Positions 25,427 to 32,952 of a DNA stretch of 64,000 nucleotides are shown here, in pieces (positions within the stretch are counted from its first letter, which is position 1; every line of letters begins with the position of its first letter). Source of the DNA: Pedobacter sp. Bi126 (GTDB lineage: Bacteria > Bacteroidota > Bacteroidia > Sphingobacteriales > Sphingobacteriaceae); NCBI RefSeq assembly GCF_918698245.1, contig NZ_CAKKMS010000003.1, forward strand, positions 434,001 to 498,000. The letters are read 5' to 3'. Below the pieces are notes generated by a model. The model made no database searches, had not been told where the DNA came from, and saw nothing but the letters and a program-made list of their open reading frames with translations. Made by a program: the position numbers and the translations under genes.

Positions 25427-26197
25427 ATGAAAAAACAAAATTCACTTACAGGTGTAACCAGGAAGGTTACGCTCGTTGTGGCTGCAACCTTAGTGTTTGC
25501 AAGCGCTGCATGTTTAACAGGCTGTAAAAAAGATGAAAAAATGGTACCTGGGGATGTTACTGCTCCGCCCCCTCCCACCAAAGCTGTCGCCACGGTAGAA
25601 TCCTATCAATCGGGCACACACAACGGCTTCTTTTGGTCGCTTTGGAAGAGTGACGGCGCGACTGGCACAGTCAATTACGCCAATGGTACCGGGGGAAATT
25701 ACAGCGTAAACTGGAACGGCTTTAACGGTAATTTTACTTGCGGTAAAGGTTATTCAGTAGGGTCAAAAACCTACAAAATAGGGTATAACCTGAGCACTTA
25801 TTCAAACTCCGGAGGTGGTACTTTTGGCTGGTACGGATGGAGCAGAAGCCCTTATTATGAGTATTATGTGAATGAAACATGGGGTGCGGTTTCTCCTCAT
25901 AGCGGTACTTACCTGGGAACATTCGAAACCGATGGTGCAGGTTATAACGTATGGACCCGATGGATGACAGGTAAAAATATCGACGGTGGCGATGGTTTCA
26001 GACAGATTTATAGTTCCAGGGTTACGAAGGTTACTACCGGGCAAAATCGCGTCATTACTTTTGCCAACCACTATAACAAGTGGCAAAGTTTCGGCTATAC
26101 GCTTGGTCAGTTAAATATTCCTGCAATTATGGTTGCGGAAACATGGGGTTCTAATACGAATGGCAATATTAACTGTACCATTTGGGCGGCACAGTAA
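25427..26197 (+). CDS. GH11 endo-1,4-beta-xylanase lipoprotein
   Basis: This 256-residue protein has a lipoprotein signal (hydrophobic core, TGC at 31-33, lipidated Cys33), a proline-rich linker (TAPPPPTK) and a GH11 jelly-roll from about residue 55. GH11 features are TVNYANGTGGNYSVNWNGFN, a thumb-like segment, SRSPYYEYYVNETWG and IPAIMVAETWGSN. The catalytic pair is Glu145 (nucleophile, in PYYEYY) and Glu238 (acid/base, in MVAETW). The enzyme would cleave internal bonds of xylan at the cell surface. It stands alone, without SusC/D, transporters or other xylanases next to it. GH11 is far commoner in fungi, Firmicutes and Actinobacteria than in Bacteroidota, so transfer is possible. Confidence 0.9.
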   Translation: MKKQNSLTGVTRKVTLVVAATLVFASAACLTGCKKDEKMVPGDVTAPPPPTKAVATVESYQSGTHNGFFWSLWKSDGATGTVNYANGTGGNYSVNWNGFNGNFTCGKGYSVGSKTYKIGYNLSTYSNSGGGTFGWYGWSRSPYYEYYVNETWGAVSPHSGTYLGTFETDGAGYNVWTRWMTGKNIDGGDGFRQIYSSRVTKVTTGQNRVITFANHYNKWQSFGYTLGQLNIPAIMVAETWGSNTNGNINCTIWAAQ

Positions 26198-26323
26198 ACA
26201 CTTCTTTAAACCCATCACAACCACATTACTGCCTGGCAATAAGCCGGGCAGTATGTATTGCAGGTAATTCTGATCAATACCTGGATTAAAAATGCTTTTA
26301 ATATTATTTAACAATTAGTTAAC

Positions 26324-26848
26324 ATGAGATCCATACTTTATTTCCTTGCATTTTTCATTTTTATCCTTCCCGCCTGCCATTCGCCAAATCCTAAAAACAT
26401 AGATGGAAACAAAAAATCACTGATCGGAAAATGGCATCGGTTTTCCAGAGCGAATGGATATAGCGAATTTGATATTGATTCGCAATATGTAGTTTTCTAT
26501 AATCAGAAAGTTGGCCGCTTTAAGCTTCCTTATAAAATAGAAAATGATTCTTTAAAATACCTTACTAAAGATTATGTAGCTAAGATTACAGACTACGGAG
26601 ACTCACTTCTTTTGGAAGGCAACGATAGTACTCAAGCCGTGTTGTACAGGTTTAAAGAACCGCATGCTCCTTTTGCAACAATTCCCGAACAAAAAGATTC
26701 TGTATCATTTGCCTCATACATCGCTGATTTCGATAAAAGATTACTCAGCGAGTTTGAGAAAGCCGGTATAAAGATTTCTGATGGTATGGAAAAACGTGAG
26801 GGACCTGCATACGAAGAACTGTTAAAAAAGAAATCAGCAAATAGGTAA
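26324..26848 (+). CDS. Small lipoprotein, unknown function
   Basis: This 174-residue protein begins with a lipoprotein signal peptide (MRSILYFLAFFIFILPAC, lipobox PAC, Cys18). The mature part has a lipocalin-like first half: SLIGKWHRFSRANGY, then several short strands (YVVFYNQKVGRFKLPYKI, DSLKYLTKDYVAKI, DSLLLEGND). A helical C-terminal part ends in lysines. This resembles small 'copper resistance NlpE-like' or lipocalin-like beta barrels, but no diagnostic motif is seen. It lies 126 bp after the xylanase gene on the same strand and may share its transcript. I do not assign a function. Confidence 0.75.
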   Translation: MRSILYFLAFFIFILPACHSPNPKNIDGNKKSLIGKWHRFSRANGYSEFDIDSQYVVFYNQKVGRFKLPYKIENDSLKYLTKDYVAKITDYGDSLLLEGNDSTQAVLYRFKEPHAPFATIPEQKDSVSFASYIADFDKRLLSEFEKAGIKISDGMEKREGPAYEELLKKKSANR

Positions 26849-26961
26849 ACGTGATGTAAATGCTCCTGTAAGCTGGTATTACATGGAGCATTTATATTCA
26901 GTTGAGTAGCTGTTTTCTCCTTAGCAAGCCAGCCCAAGTGCCACTATCAGCCCTATGTACA

Positions 26962-27075
26962 TCATGTCCAAACGTGGCTTTCTGCTTTCATTAATGTGCT
27001 GCGCCAGTTGCTGCCAATTACACTACCTACTTTGCGCAAGAATGCGCCATTTGCGCTTTTCGAATACGTTGCCAT
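26962..27075 (-). pseudogene. DUF6266-like N-terminal fragment
   Basis: A 37-codon frame starts MATYSKSANGAFLRKVGSVI and continues GSNWRSTLMK before a TGA. This matches the opening of DUF6266 proteins of Bacteroidota (MATYSKGxxGxFSGKVGTVVGSxWRG). Those are normally about 200 residues long, so this is a truncated relic. Similarity to the family seems to go on a few residues in another frame (SRKPRLDMM), which suggests a frameshift. Confidence 0.5.
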
Positions 27076-27330
27076 AATTTTTGTTTTTATTGAAAAAATG
27101 TTTGTTCAAAAAGAGATTGCTGTTTATACCGGTATATTTAATCCATGCCCAAACGTAGCGACTTAACAGCATTGACGCCTCATTATGAGCTTAAATGAGC
27201 CAAATTGAGCTAATTAGCCCTGTTATTGAGCTAAAATGGACCGTCACAGTTGTGAAATAGTAGTGCAAAGGCCCGGGCGCTTGTGGCGACCCAACATCAT
27301 TAAGTTAAACCATTAGGCACGAAAAATAAT

Positions 27331-27399
27331 TTAACCACAGATAGAAAGAATGCACACAGCTATAAAAATCTGTGGTTATCTGTACGCATCTGTGGTTAA
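27331..27399. repeat. Inverted repeat with three TCTGTGGTT-type copies
   Basis: TTAACCACAGAT (27331-27342) and ATCTGTGGTTAA (27388-27399) are perfect inverted copies. A third copy (ATCTGTGGTTA at 27368-27378) lies between them. Related ATCTGTG-containing repeats occur upstream of the prolyl oligopeptidase gene. Such elements are noncoding and could fold into a hairpin. Confidence 0.6.
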
Positions 27400-27594
27400 A
27401 AACGCCTAATCTAATTACATTAGGTGGCGGCCTGCTCAAGGGCAGCATAACCGTAAGCGGTGGTGCGATTCTGCGAAAGCAGGCGCTGGCTTTACCTTTT
27501 AGGTAGAGAAAAGGTAAAGCCGGGGTAACCCTGGGGTAACCTTGGGGTTAACTTGGTAGCAACAAAGGGTAAAGAACAGGTAATGCAGGGGTAA

Positions 27595-27752
27595 TTAAAT
27601 ACGGCCCATTTGCTGGCTTTCCAGATAGCCAGCCAGTAAATCTTTCAGGTAAAAACGATCGCCGCCAGGTTTTTTATAGGCTTTAAGGTGCGTCTTTTAC
27701 CTAACGTTTGTAGGTGCTTTCGCTAATGCTCGGGGAATCTTTAACCTTGATA
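27595..27752 (-). pseudogene. Excisionase/MerR-like HTH protein, degraded C-terminus
   Basis: Read on the minus strand, SPSISESTYKR is followed by stops and a frameshift, then an intact tail KPGGDRFYLKDLLAGYLESQ QMGRI. This pattern (recognition helix 'ISESTYxR', then 'KxGGDRFYxxDLLxGY') belongs to the short helix-turn-helix proteins found next to integrases and mobilisation genes in Bacteroidota mobile elements. Several stops (after YKR and in the linker) show it is dead. It sits inside a 1.1-kb gene-free stretch (26849-27957) that is probably the scar of a lost mobile element. That stretch also holds tandem GGGGTAACC copies near 27516-27545. Confidence 0.5.
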
Positions 27753-27957
27753 ATTAGTCAGTTGAAAAAATAAAGAAATAGGCTTCGAAAAAGGGTTACA
27801 AAAACATCTGATAAAACGAAAAAAGTGGAGGACAAAATTGTATTTTCATAATAAATAGTGTATAGGATTTTATCGAACTTTTTCAGCACCATCGGACGTC
27901 CGCTGGTAGGGATAATCGAAATACTTAAGCTATTTTCACTTTAAAAAATACCGAAGT

Positions 27958-28857
27958 ATGGGAAATCCCCTTAGAATTGAAAGTGTTGCTCAGATCAATA
28001 ACGAGCGGGGGCAGAAGACCCTGCATCCTTTGGTCAGTGTTCTTGATCAGTCGCTATCGAAGCCCGTAAAAGAAGCACGTTATATTTCTGATGTGTACAT
28101 GATCTTTTTAAAAGACGAGAAGTGCGGGGAGATGAAATATGGCCGCAATCACTATGATTATGAAGAGGGAACGCTTCTTTTTATCGCACCAGGACAGGTA
28201 TTTGGTTTTGAGGAAAGCGAAAACATGATACAGCCGACAGGCTGGGGATTATTCTTTCATCCCGATCTCATCCGTGGAACCCATCTCGGTAAATGCATTA
28301 ACGAATACAGCTTTTTCTCTTATGATGTTAATGAAGCACTTCACGTATCCGATGCAGAAAGAGAAATTGTGCTGGAGTGTTTTAATAAGATCCGGTATGA
28401 ATTAGCGCATCCTATTGATAAGCACAGCAGGACATTGATCGTTAGCAACATCGAAATGTTCCTGAATTATTCTGTTCGCTTTTACGACCGGCAGTTTCTC
28501 ACCAGAGAGCATATCCATAAGGACGTATTGACTGGGTTTGAGGGATTACTGAACGAGTACTTCCAGTCGGAAAAGCTGCAAACGCTGGGATTGCCCTCCG
28601 TTTCGTATTGTGCAGCGCAGCTCAACCTGTCTCCAAAATATTTCGGAGACCTGGTAAAAAAAGAAACAGGAAAATCTGCGCTAGAGTATATACACCTCAA
28701 ACTGATTGATGCTGCAAAAGAACAGATACTTGACCTTAGCAAATCCGTAAGTGAGGTTGCGTATATGCTTGGCTTTAAATATCCCTCACATTTTACCCGT
28801 TTCTTTAAACAACAGGTTGGGCATTCGCCCAATGAATACCGCAATTCTATGAATTGA
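27958..28857 (+). CDS. AraC family transcriptional regulator with cupin-like N-domain
   Basis: This 299-residue regulator has an N-terminal cupin-like sensor (EKCGEMKYGRNHYDYEEGTLLFIAPGQVFGF, about 60-90). The C-terminal AraC domain's second half reads LSKSVSEVAYMLGFKYPSHFTRFFKQQVGHSPNEYR. The first helix-turn-helix is SVSYCAAQLNLSPKYFGDLVKKETG. It follows a long intergenic scar and converges on the CMD-ABM fusion gene, so regulation of the neighbouring CMD/cupin genes is possible. This arrangement (AraC, CMD, cupin) is frequent in Bacteroidota and gammaproteobacteria. The ligand is unknown. Confidence 0.88.
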   Translation: MGNPLRIESVAQINNERGQKTLHPLVSVLDQSLSKPVKEARYISDVYMIFLKDEKCGEMKYGRNHYDYEEGTLLFIAPGQVFGFEESENMIQPTGWGLFFHPDLIRGTHLGKCINEYSFFSYDVNEALHVSDAEREIVLECFNKIRYELAHPIDKHSRTLIVSNIEMFLNYSVRFYDRQFLTREHIHKDVLTGFEGLLNEYFQSEKLQTLGLPSVSYCAAQLNLSPKYFGDLVKKETGKSALEYIHLKLIDAAKEQILDLSKSVSEVAYMLGFKYPSHFTRFFKQQVGHSPNEYRNSMN

Positions 28858-28938
28858 TTGAAGCCGGGAAATACGCATAATTTCTTACCAGGCTGCAACG
28901 CTTTTAAAAACCAGATCCTTTATCGTCCCTAACAAATC

Positions 28939-30006
28939 CTATTTTAATTTACTAAAAACCTCCAGCATCGTTTCATTATCTAGGCTGTTCATATCTACCA
29001 GTTTTAATGTTTTTACCATTTTTAGGGTCGTTGTTTTGTAGTGCTGGAAGTGTGGTGTTCGCAAATGAGATTGATATGCGGCTTTACTGGCGTATATTTC
29101 TATGATCCTAACCTCAGTGGGGCTTTTCTGTTTAAACATAGGAAAAATAGCAATTACACCAGGCTCGATTTTTATAGAAGCCGCTGCCTCCTGTCGCAAA
29201 ATGGATTTATACTCTTCGAGGTATTCAGGTAAAATTTCGATTTCAGAAATACGCACCATCATATCCTTCTCCATTACAGGAACCAATGGTTTTCCGATTA
29301 TTTTCCTGATGGTATTTCTCTGTGTTTTATTCACGTTTGTTTCAACCAGCATTGCTAATTGCTCTAATTGATTTTCAGTTATGCCTGTATTCTTCCCCAT
29401 GTTGATATGGGCCTGCAGTTGGCCCTCTACACCTGGCATCGAGGCCAGAGCCGCAATTGTTACCATTTCTCTTTGCTGATAGCTCAGCACATCACTAACA
29501 AAAATGTCGGCAAATAAATGTTCCTTTAAAAAAGCATCAATACGCGGTGCAAATTCCCCGAAGCCTGGGGCAGGTTTTGATTGTGGGGCCCTGGTCAGTT
29601 CTTCCAACACTTTTCTGCCCTGTTCATATTTATTTTTAGGGTTATTTTCTACAACAATTGTTTTCCCTACTTTATCTGTGATCCCTTTTCCTTCTCTCTC
29701 CTTTGCAACAGTCATAAAAACGTTAATGGCATTAAGGCTTCTTGGAAAACCACAATATGCATAAAGCTGAACGAGCGCTTCTTTGATTTCATTAATTGCA
29801 AGCCCTGAATCCAACCCTTTATTCAATTCCACTTTTAACAGTTCCACGTTTCCCGTAGCTGTAAGTGCCGAAATCTTTATCAAGCTTTGCTGCTGTGCAG
29901 ATAAATCCGTATTAGCTGTTTTATTTGGTTGTGCATTCATTTTGATCATACTTATTGTGAGCACAAAAAATAGTATTCCCTTTAAAAATTTGCTTTTGCC
30001 CATCAT
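28939..30006 (-). CDS. Secreted carboxymuconolactone decarboxylase-like protein fused to an ABM domain
   Basis: This 355-residue exported protein has a signal peptide (about 1-25, ending MNAQ). Two CMD-like helical domains follow: about 35-110, with ALVQLYAYCGFPRSLNAINV, and about 150-240, with QQREMVTIAALASMPGVEGQLQAHINMG. The second lacks the CxxC redox pair of AhpD-type proteins. A C-terminal antibiotic-biosynthesis-monooxygenase (ABM) ferredoxin-like domain (about 250-335) reads MVRISEIEILPEYLEEYKSIL, EPGVIAIFPMF and HLRTPHFQHYK. It lies 9 bp downstream of the cupin gene, so the two likely act together, probably on small aromatic or quinone-like molecules in the periplasm. The reaction is not known. 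Confidence 0.85.
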   Translation of the reverse strand: MMGKSKFLKGILFFVLTISMIKMNAQPNKTANTDLSAQQQSLIKISALTATGNVELLKVELNKGLDSGLAINEIKEALVQLYAYCGFPRSLNAINVFMTVAKEREGKGITDKVGKTIVVENNPKNKYEQGRKVLEELTRAPQSKPAPGFGEFAPRIDAFLKEHLFADIFVSDVLSYQQREMVTIAALASMPGVEGQLQAHINMGKNTGITENQLEQLAMLVETNVNKTQRNTIRKIIGKPLVPVMEKDMMVRISEIEILPEYLEEYKSILRQEAAASIKIEPGVIAIFPMFKQKSPTEVRIIEIYASKAAYQSHLRTPHFQHYKTTTLKMVKTLKLVDMNSLDNETMLEVFSKLK

Positions 30007-30015
30007 TTTGATTGC

Positions 30016-30522
30016 TTAATTTTTGTTGGCTGCGTTGAACTCTTCATCAGTTACAGGGTTTAACCAAACTGCGTTAGTTTCACCTTCATAATTGGTAAGG
30101 GCAATATGTACCATTTTTGTGCTGGCGGTAGCTCCATGCCAGTGTTCCACATTTTCTGGAATATTGATTACATCACCTTTTTTGATGACTTGGGCTGTTT
30201 TCCCTTTTTCCTGGTAAAGGCCCTCGCCTTCGGTTATAATCAGTACCTGCCCTTTAGGATGTGTATGCCAGTTGGTTCTTGCCCCTGGTTCAAAAGTTAC
30301 ACTACCCAACACAAAATTGTTGTTCTTATCTTTTGCCAGAAGTGTCTGCAGATAAGCATCTCCAGTAAAATATCCATTGGTTAATTTTTCTCCTTTAGGG
30401 AAAAGAGCAGTGGTGTTTTCTGTTATCATTTTTTCTTGATTTTTATTGCTATTGCAGGCCATTATAGAGAATGAGATTCCCGTTATAAAAGCTAATAACA
30501 TTATCCTGAAAATTGTTTTCAT
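30016..30522 (-). CDS. Cupin domain lipoprotein
   Basis: This 168-residue protein has a lipoprotein signal (hydrophobic stretch ending IMAC, Cys23). A single cupin domain follows: LGSVTFEPGARTNWHTHPKGQVLIITEGEG (motif 1, metal-binding His-x-His...Glu) and INIPENVEHWHGATAS (motif 2 with His). Metal binding is therefore probable. Such proteins often accompany CMD proteins, as here (9-bp gap). Related small cupins in CMD clusters are annotated as quinone or carboxymuconolactone enzymes, but no reaction is established for this one. It is likely anchored facing the periplasm. No promoter was identified upstream. Confidence 0.88.
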   Translation of the reverse strand: MKTIFRIMLLAFITGISFSIMACNSNKNQEKMITENTTALFPKGEKLTNGYFTGDAYLQTLLAKDKNNNFVLGSVTFEPGARTNWHTHPKGQVLIITEGEGLYQEKGKTAQVIKKGDVINIPENVEHWHGATASTKMVHIALTNYEGETNAVWLNPVTDEEFNAANKN

Positions 30523-30787
30523 TGCAATGAAGTTTATTGTATTAATTCAAGGTTATTTTTAGTTTCAGATTGCATTTCTCACCAACGGTGCCACAAAGTT
30601 CGTCACTAAAGCTTGCAATGGGCTTATACAGAATACTGTTTTATTTACCAGTTTTACGGTTTTGAGCTAAATAGACATGGCTGTGGTCTGTTTATTAATT
30701 TGCATAGTACTTATTCACCTAATTATTTTGGTTACCCCATTAAAAAGAAGAAGCGGGTATTACAGCATAGGAATAATATTGGGACTG

Positions 30788-30894
30788 AAAAAATGAATGC
30801 TTTGGTGTTTTCAGCAAACGAAAAAGCCTGTAAACATTTAATTTACAATATTTTAGTTAAATTTAAAACTATTTTCGCGGAATGGACGGGACTC
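30788..30894. repeat. att-like duplicate of the tRNA-Asp 3' end and flank (left boundary)
   Basis: These 107 bp are about 90% identical to 43805-43911. The last 44 bp are identical and include the 17 terminal bases of tRNA-Asp (CGGAATGGACGGGACTC on the plus strand). The terminator hairpin that follows the intact tRNA is damaged here (AATATTTT for GGCTTTT). This looks like the left border of an insertion at tRNA-Asp. The 265 bp to its left (30523-30787) hold no convincing gene. Confidence 0.7.
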
Positions 30895-31135
30895 AATTAA
30901 CCTTATTTGAAGTAATGATCAATTTAGATAAATATTTAACTTTTTTAGCATCCAATATTTTAACTGATTTATTCCCCAAAACTCCGCGGTCATCTATTTT
31001 TATGGATTTTATATGTTCTAAGTAGATATTTTTGACATCTAATGATGGATTTGACACCCACTGATGCAAGATGTGAGATAACAGCCAAACCACTATTATA
31101 ACAATGATTACTAAAATTAATTTGATTTTGTACAT
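30893..31135 (-). CDS. Small single-pass membrane protein, possibly truncated at the island border
   Basis: This 80-residue protein starts MYKIKLILVIIVIIVVWLLS with one transmembrane helix (about 4-21). A short polar tail follows (LEHIKSIKIDDRGVLGNK, then AKKVKYLSKLI). Its stop codon (30893-30895) overlaps the tRNA-Asp fragment, so the C-terminus is set by the border sequence and the protein may have lost residues. It lies at the far end of the toxin island beyond the immunity-like genes, and may be an accessory or a further immunity gene. I do not recognise the family. Confidence 0.45.
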   Translation of the reverse strand: MYKIKLILVIIVIIVVWLLSHILHQWVSNPSLDVKNIYLEHIKSIKIDDRGVLGNKSVKILDAKKVKYLSKLIITSNKVN

Positions 31136-31250
31136 GTCCTCTATTTTCTACGCGGTATAGATAATCCTGGTATTAGCTTAGATTCGGTAAATGAGTATTG
31201 AAGGCCAATGTCGCCTAAATCACCGAATAGAACCCATCCTACCAAAACAG

Positions 31251-31637
31251 TTAATCTTTACGTGCTCTCCAATCTTTAACTTTGAAAGAGGTTATTAAAG
31301 AGTCTTTTAATAGTTGAAACATTAAATTTTTGGTATAAACAGGATCAATGTTATGTCCATAGTCTACAACTACCCGATAATAAACAAAATTTGAATCCTT
31401 GCTGTCAGGAATACCAATCAATTTTTCCAGCTGACTATACTTTAGTCCTATTAGTTTATGATTATTCAATAAGTCATCTAGCATTCTTTCTCTCAATGCC
31501 GGGGGATAGAGTGGATCGTCAGTGGTATTCCAACCTGCCTTATCAAAACTGATGTCATTATTACATGATACAAATAGCATAAATAGGACAGCGCAAAATA
31601 TCTGAGCACTTGTCCGTTTATTGTTTTTAATAATCAT
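31251..31637 (-). CDS. Lipoprotein of toxin-immunity neighbourhood, unknown function
   Basis: This 128-residue lipoprotein has a signal peptide ending FVSC (Cys25). The mature part contains LIGLKYSQLEKLIGIPDSKD, then YYRVVVDYGHNIDPVYTKNLMFQLLKDSLITSFKVKDW. The 'LKYxQLxxLIGxPD...' start resembles the fold of small BamE/SmpA-like lipoproteins, where a helical hairpin precedes strands. Similar lipoproteins are frequent beside RHS/YD toxin genes in Bacteroidota. It is the third gene past the tandem immunity pair and separated from the 86-residue gene by 27 bp. Its role as an immunity or accessory protein is inference. Confidence 0.65.
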   Translation of the reverse strand: MIIKNNKRTSAQIFCAVLFMLFVSCNNDISFDKAGWNTTDDPLYPPALRERMLDDLLNNHKLIGLKYSQLEKLIGIPDSKDSNFVYYRVVVDYGHNIDPVYTKNLMFQLLKDSLITSFKVKDWRARKD

Positions 31638-31664
31638 TAATAATTAAATTTATGTAAGTAGCCT

Positions 31665-31925
31665 TTATTTAACAACATGTCCAACATTTGACAAGACACA
31701 TTCGCGAGCAGTCATATTGCCAATAGCATCAAGCTCCTCAAGGAATTTACTCAATTCAAAGGACTGAAGATTTGTTACAAAGGCACCTTTGAAAGCTGGG
31801 ATAGCGAGATTAATATAAGTCTTTAAATGGTTACCATCCCAATAATCATCAGCATATGGATACGGCTTTCCTTCTATTTCGAATTCTACAAATTCTGATT
31901 GACTTTCATTTATTGATATTTTCAT
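31665..31925 (-). CDS. WapI-like putative immunity protein (short)
   Basis: This 86-residue protein has features of WapI-family immunity proteins. It starts with an acidic FEIEGKPYPYADDYWDGNHLKT (WapI: 'Y-D-x-N-W-L'), then a middle strand and a helix with FELSKFLEELDAIGN (WapI: 'El..l..wLe.i'). It is shorter than typical WapI proteins, which are about 140-160 residues, and may be truncated after LDAIG. It lies immediately downstream of an orphan toxin tail (6 bp), the expected place of the cognate immunity gene. No export signal is present, so it would protect in the cytoplasm, which suits a nuclease-type toxin. The family match is from pattern only. Confidence 0.5.
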   Translation of the reverse strand: MKISINESQSEFVEFEIEGKPYPYADDYWDGNHLKTYINLAIPAFKGAFVTNLQSFELSKFLEELDAIGNMTARECVLSNVGHVVK

Positions 31926-31931
31926 AAATTA

Positions 31932-32100
31932 CTAATTTGATTTCGGCATTACTGTTATAACTTTTGTGCCAGAAGCATTAGTAACCACCTTCAAGTCGCC
32001 AGATGCGCTAATGTGCACAACTGTAGTCGCGGTATTTCCAGAACTGACACTCCCATTTTTTATCGCGTCTCTTACTCCAGCAGTAGATATAAATTCACCT
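31932..32100 (-). pseudogene. Orphan toxin C-terminal fragment
   Basis: On the minus strand a 56-codon open stretch without a start reads GEFISTAGVRDAIKNGSVSSG and ends KVVTNASGTKVITVMPKSN then TAG. It is preceded directly by a TGA, and the preceding frame (HEELNLISM) may belong to the same lost gene, so it is a broken 3' end. The shape resembles the tail of DUF4258-like or similar small nuclease toxins ('ALKNGxV...' then 'LKVVxxxxGKVITVxP'). Orphan toxin tails followed by an immunity gene are usual in polymorphic toxin loci. A WapI-like gene follows 6 bp downstream. Confidence 0.5.
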
Positions 32101-32178
32101 CATTGAAATAAGATTTAACTCCTCATGCGGAATTGCAAATAACTGATATTGCCAAATAGCCATTTATGAGCAGTTTCT

Positions 32179-32925
32179 TTATAACTTTGGGATAATGTAA
32201 CGCCTAGTCGATATAGGGTAAAAATCATTACGCTTTGATAGAAACTCTCCAACATTTATCGGAGTCACATGCGCTATTTCAAGCTCTCTTATAAATTCCC
32301 CCACGAAAGTACAGAATTTACCATCTTTTGTTAATTCTGGGGTGTAATATATATTTAGCGTGTTTTCTGGTCTATATATATATTCTGCTCCCTCTTGCAC
32401 CCGCATCAGTTCCCCAACATATACTGATAACAGATAGGCCAAAGGGTAGTCCTTGCGTTTTGTACTAAATCTTTTGGTGATGACCACAGATAGTCTTTCG
32501 AGATAAATCGGGTCGAGGCTGACCTTAACATCAAAATCCAGTTTTTTGGATAACTCTGCGCAGTAATAAGGAATCGATTCTTTTAGGTTGGCAATCCTTG
32601 TCTTTTCTTTTTCAAAAAATGATCCATCGCCTTTTACCGGATAGACTCCAGATGCGATCATTGGCTCCAGATATTTAATATCATCGGCATATAGCCCTTC
32701 TCCACTTGATGCAGGAAACAGTGTCACCGTACCATCTTTATAAATGGTAACAAGCGCCATATTTGATTTCAGCTGATAGAAATGATCGATATTATCGAAT
32801 TTTTTGTCGTTTATCTTACTCAGGGATTTAATATCCATAGCGCTGTAAAACTCCTTCTGGGCATTTGATTCTTCCATGCTTGTCAATAATATTAGGGCAC
32901 TCAAAATAATCAACGTCACTTTCAA
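32179..32925 (-). CDS. Putative secreted immunity protein, tandem copy 2
   Basis: This 248-residue exported protein (signal peptide ending SNAQ, about residue 22) is about 90% identical to the next upstream gene at 32953, differing mainly near the ends. The mature part is mixed alpha/beta: [41 protein letters not shown], a central helical region ([16 protein letters not shown]) and [13 protein letters not shown]. No known catalytic motif is seen. The copy is 27 bp downstream of its sister, and flanking bases are duplicated too, so it arose by a recent tandem duplication of about 780 bp. A periplasmic immunity or accessory role is inferred from position after a toxin gene. Confidence 0.65.
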   Translation of the reverse strand: MKVTLIILSALILLTSMEESNAQKEFYSAMDIKSLSKINDKKFDNIDHFYQLKSNMALVTIYKDGTVTLFPASSGEGLYADDIKYLEPMIASGVYPVKGDGSFFEKEKTRIANLKESIPYYCAELSKKLDFDVKVSLDPIYLERLSVVITKRFSTKRKDYPLAYLLSVYVGELMRVQEGAEYIYRPENTLNIYYTPELTKDGKFCTFVGEFIRELEIAHVTPINVGEFLSKRNDFYPISTRRYIIPKL

Positions 32926-32952
32926 GTTCTCAAAATACCATGAGCCATATCT

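Noticed and set aside
30613..30900. 95-codon frame left of the island
   Set aside because: Its second half is the tRNA-flank duplicate (terminator and tRNA end), which cannot encode protein; the first half has no recognisable signal.
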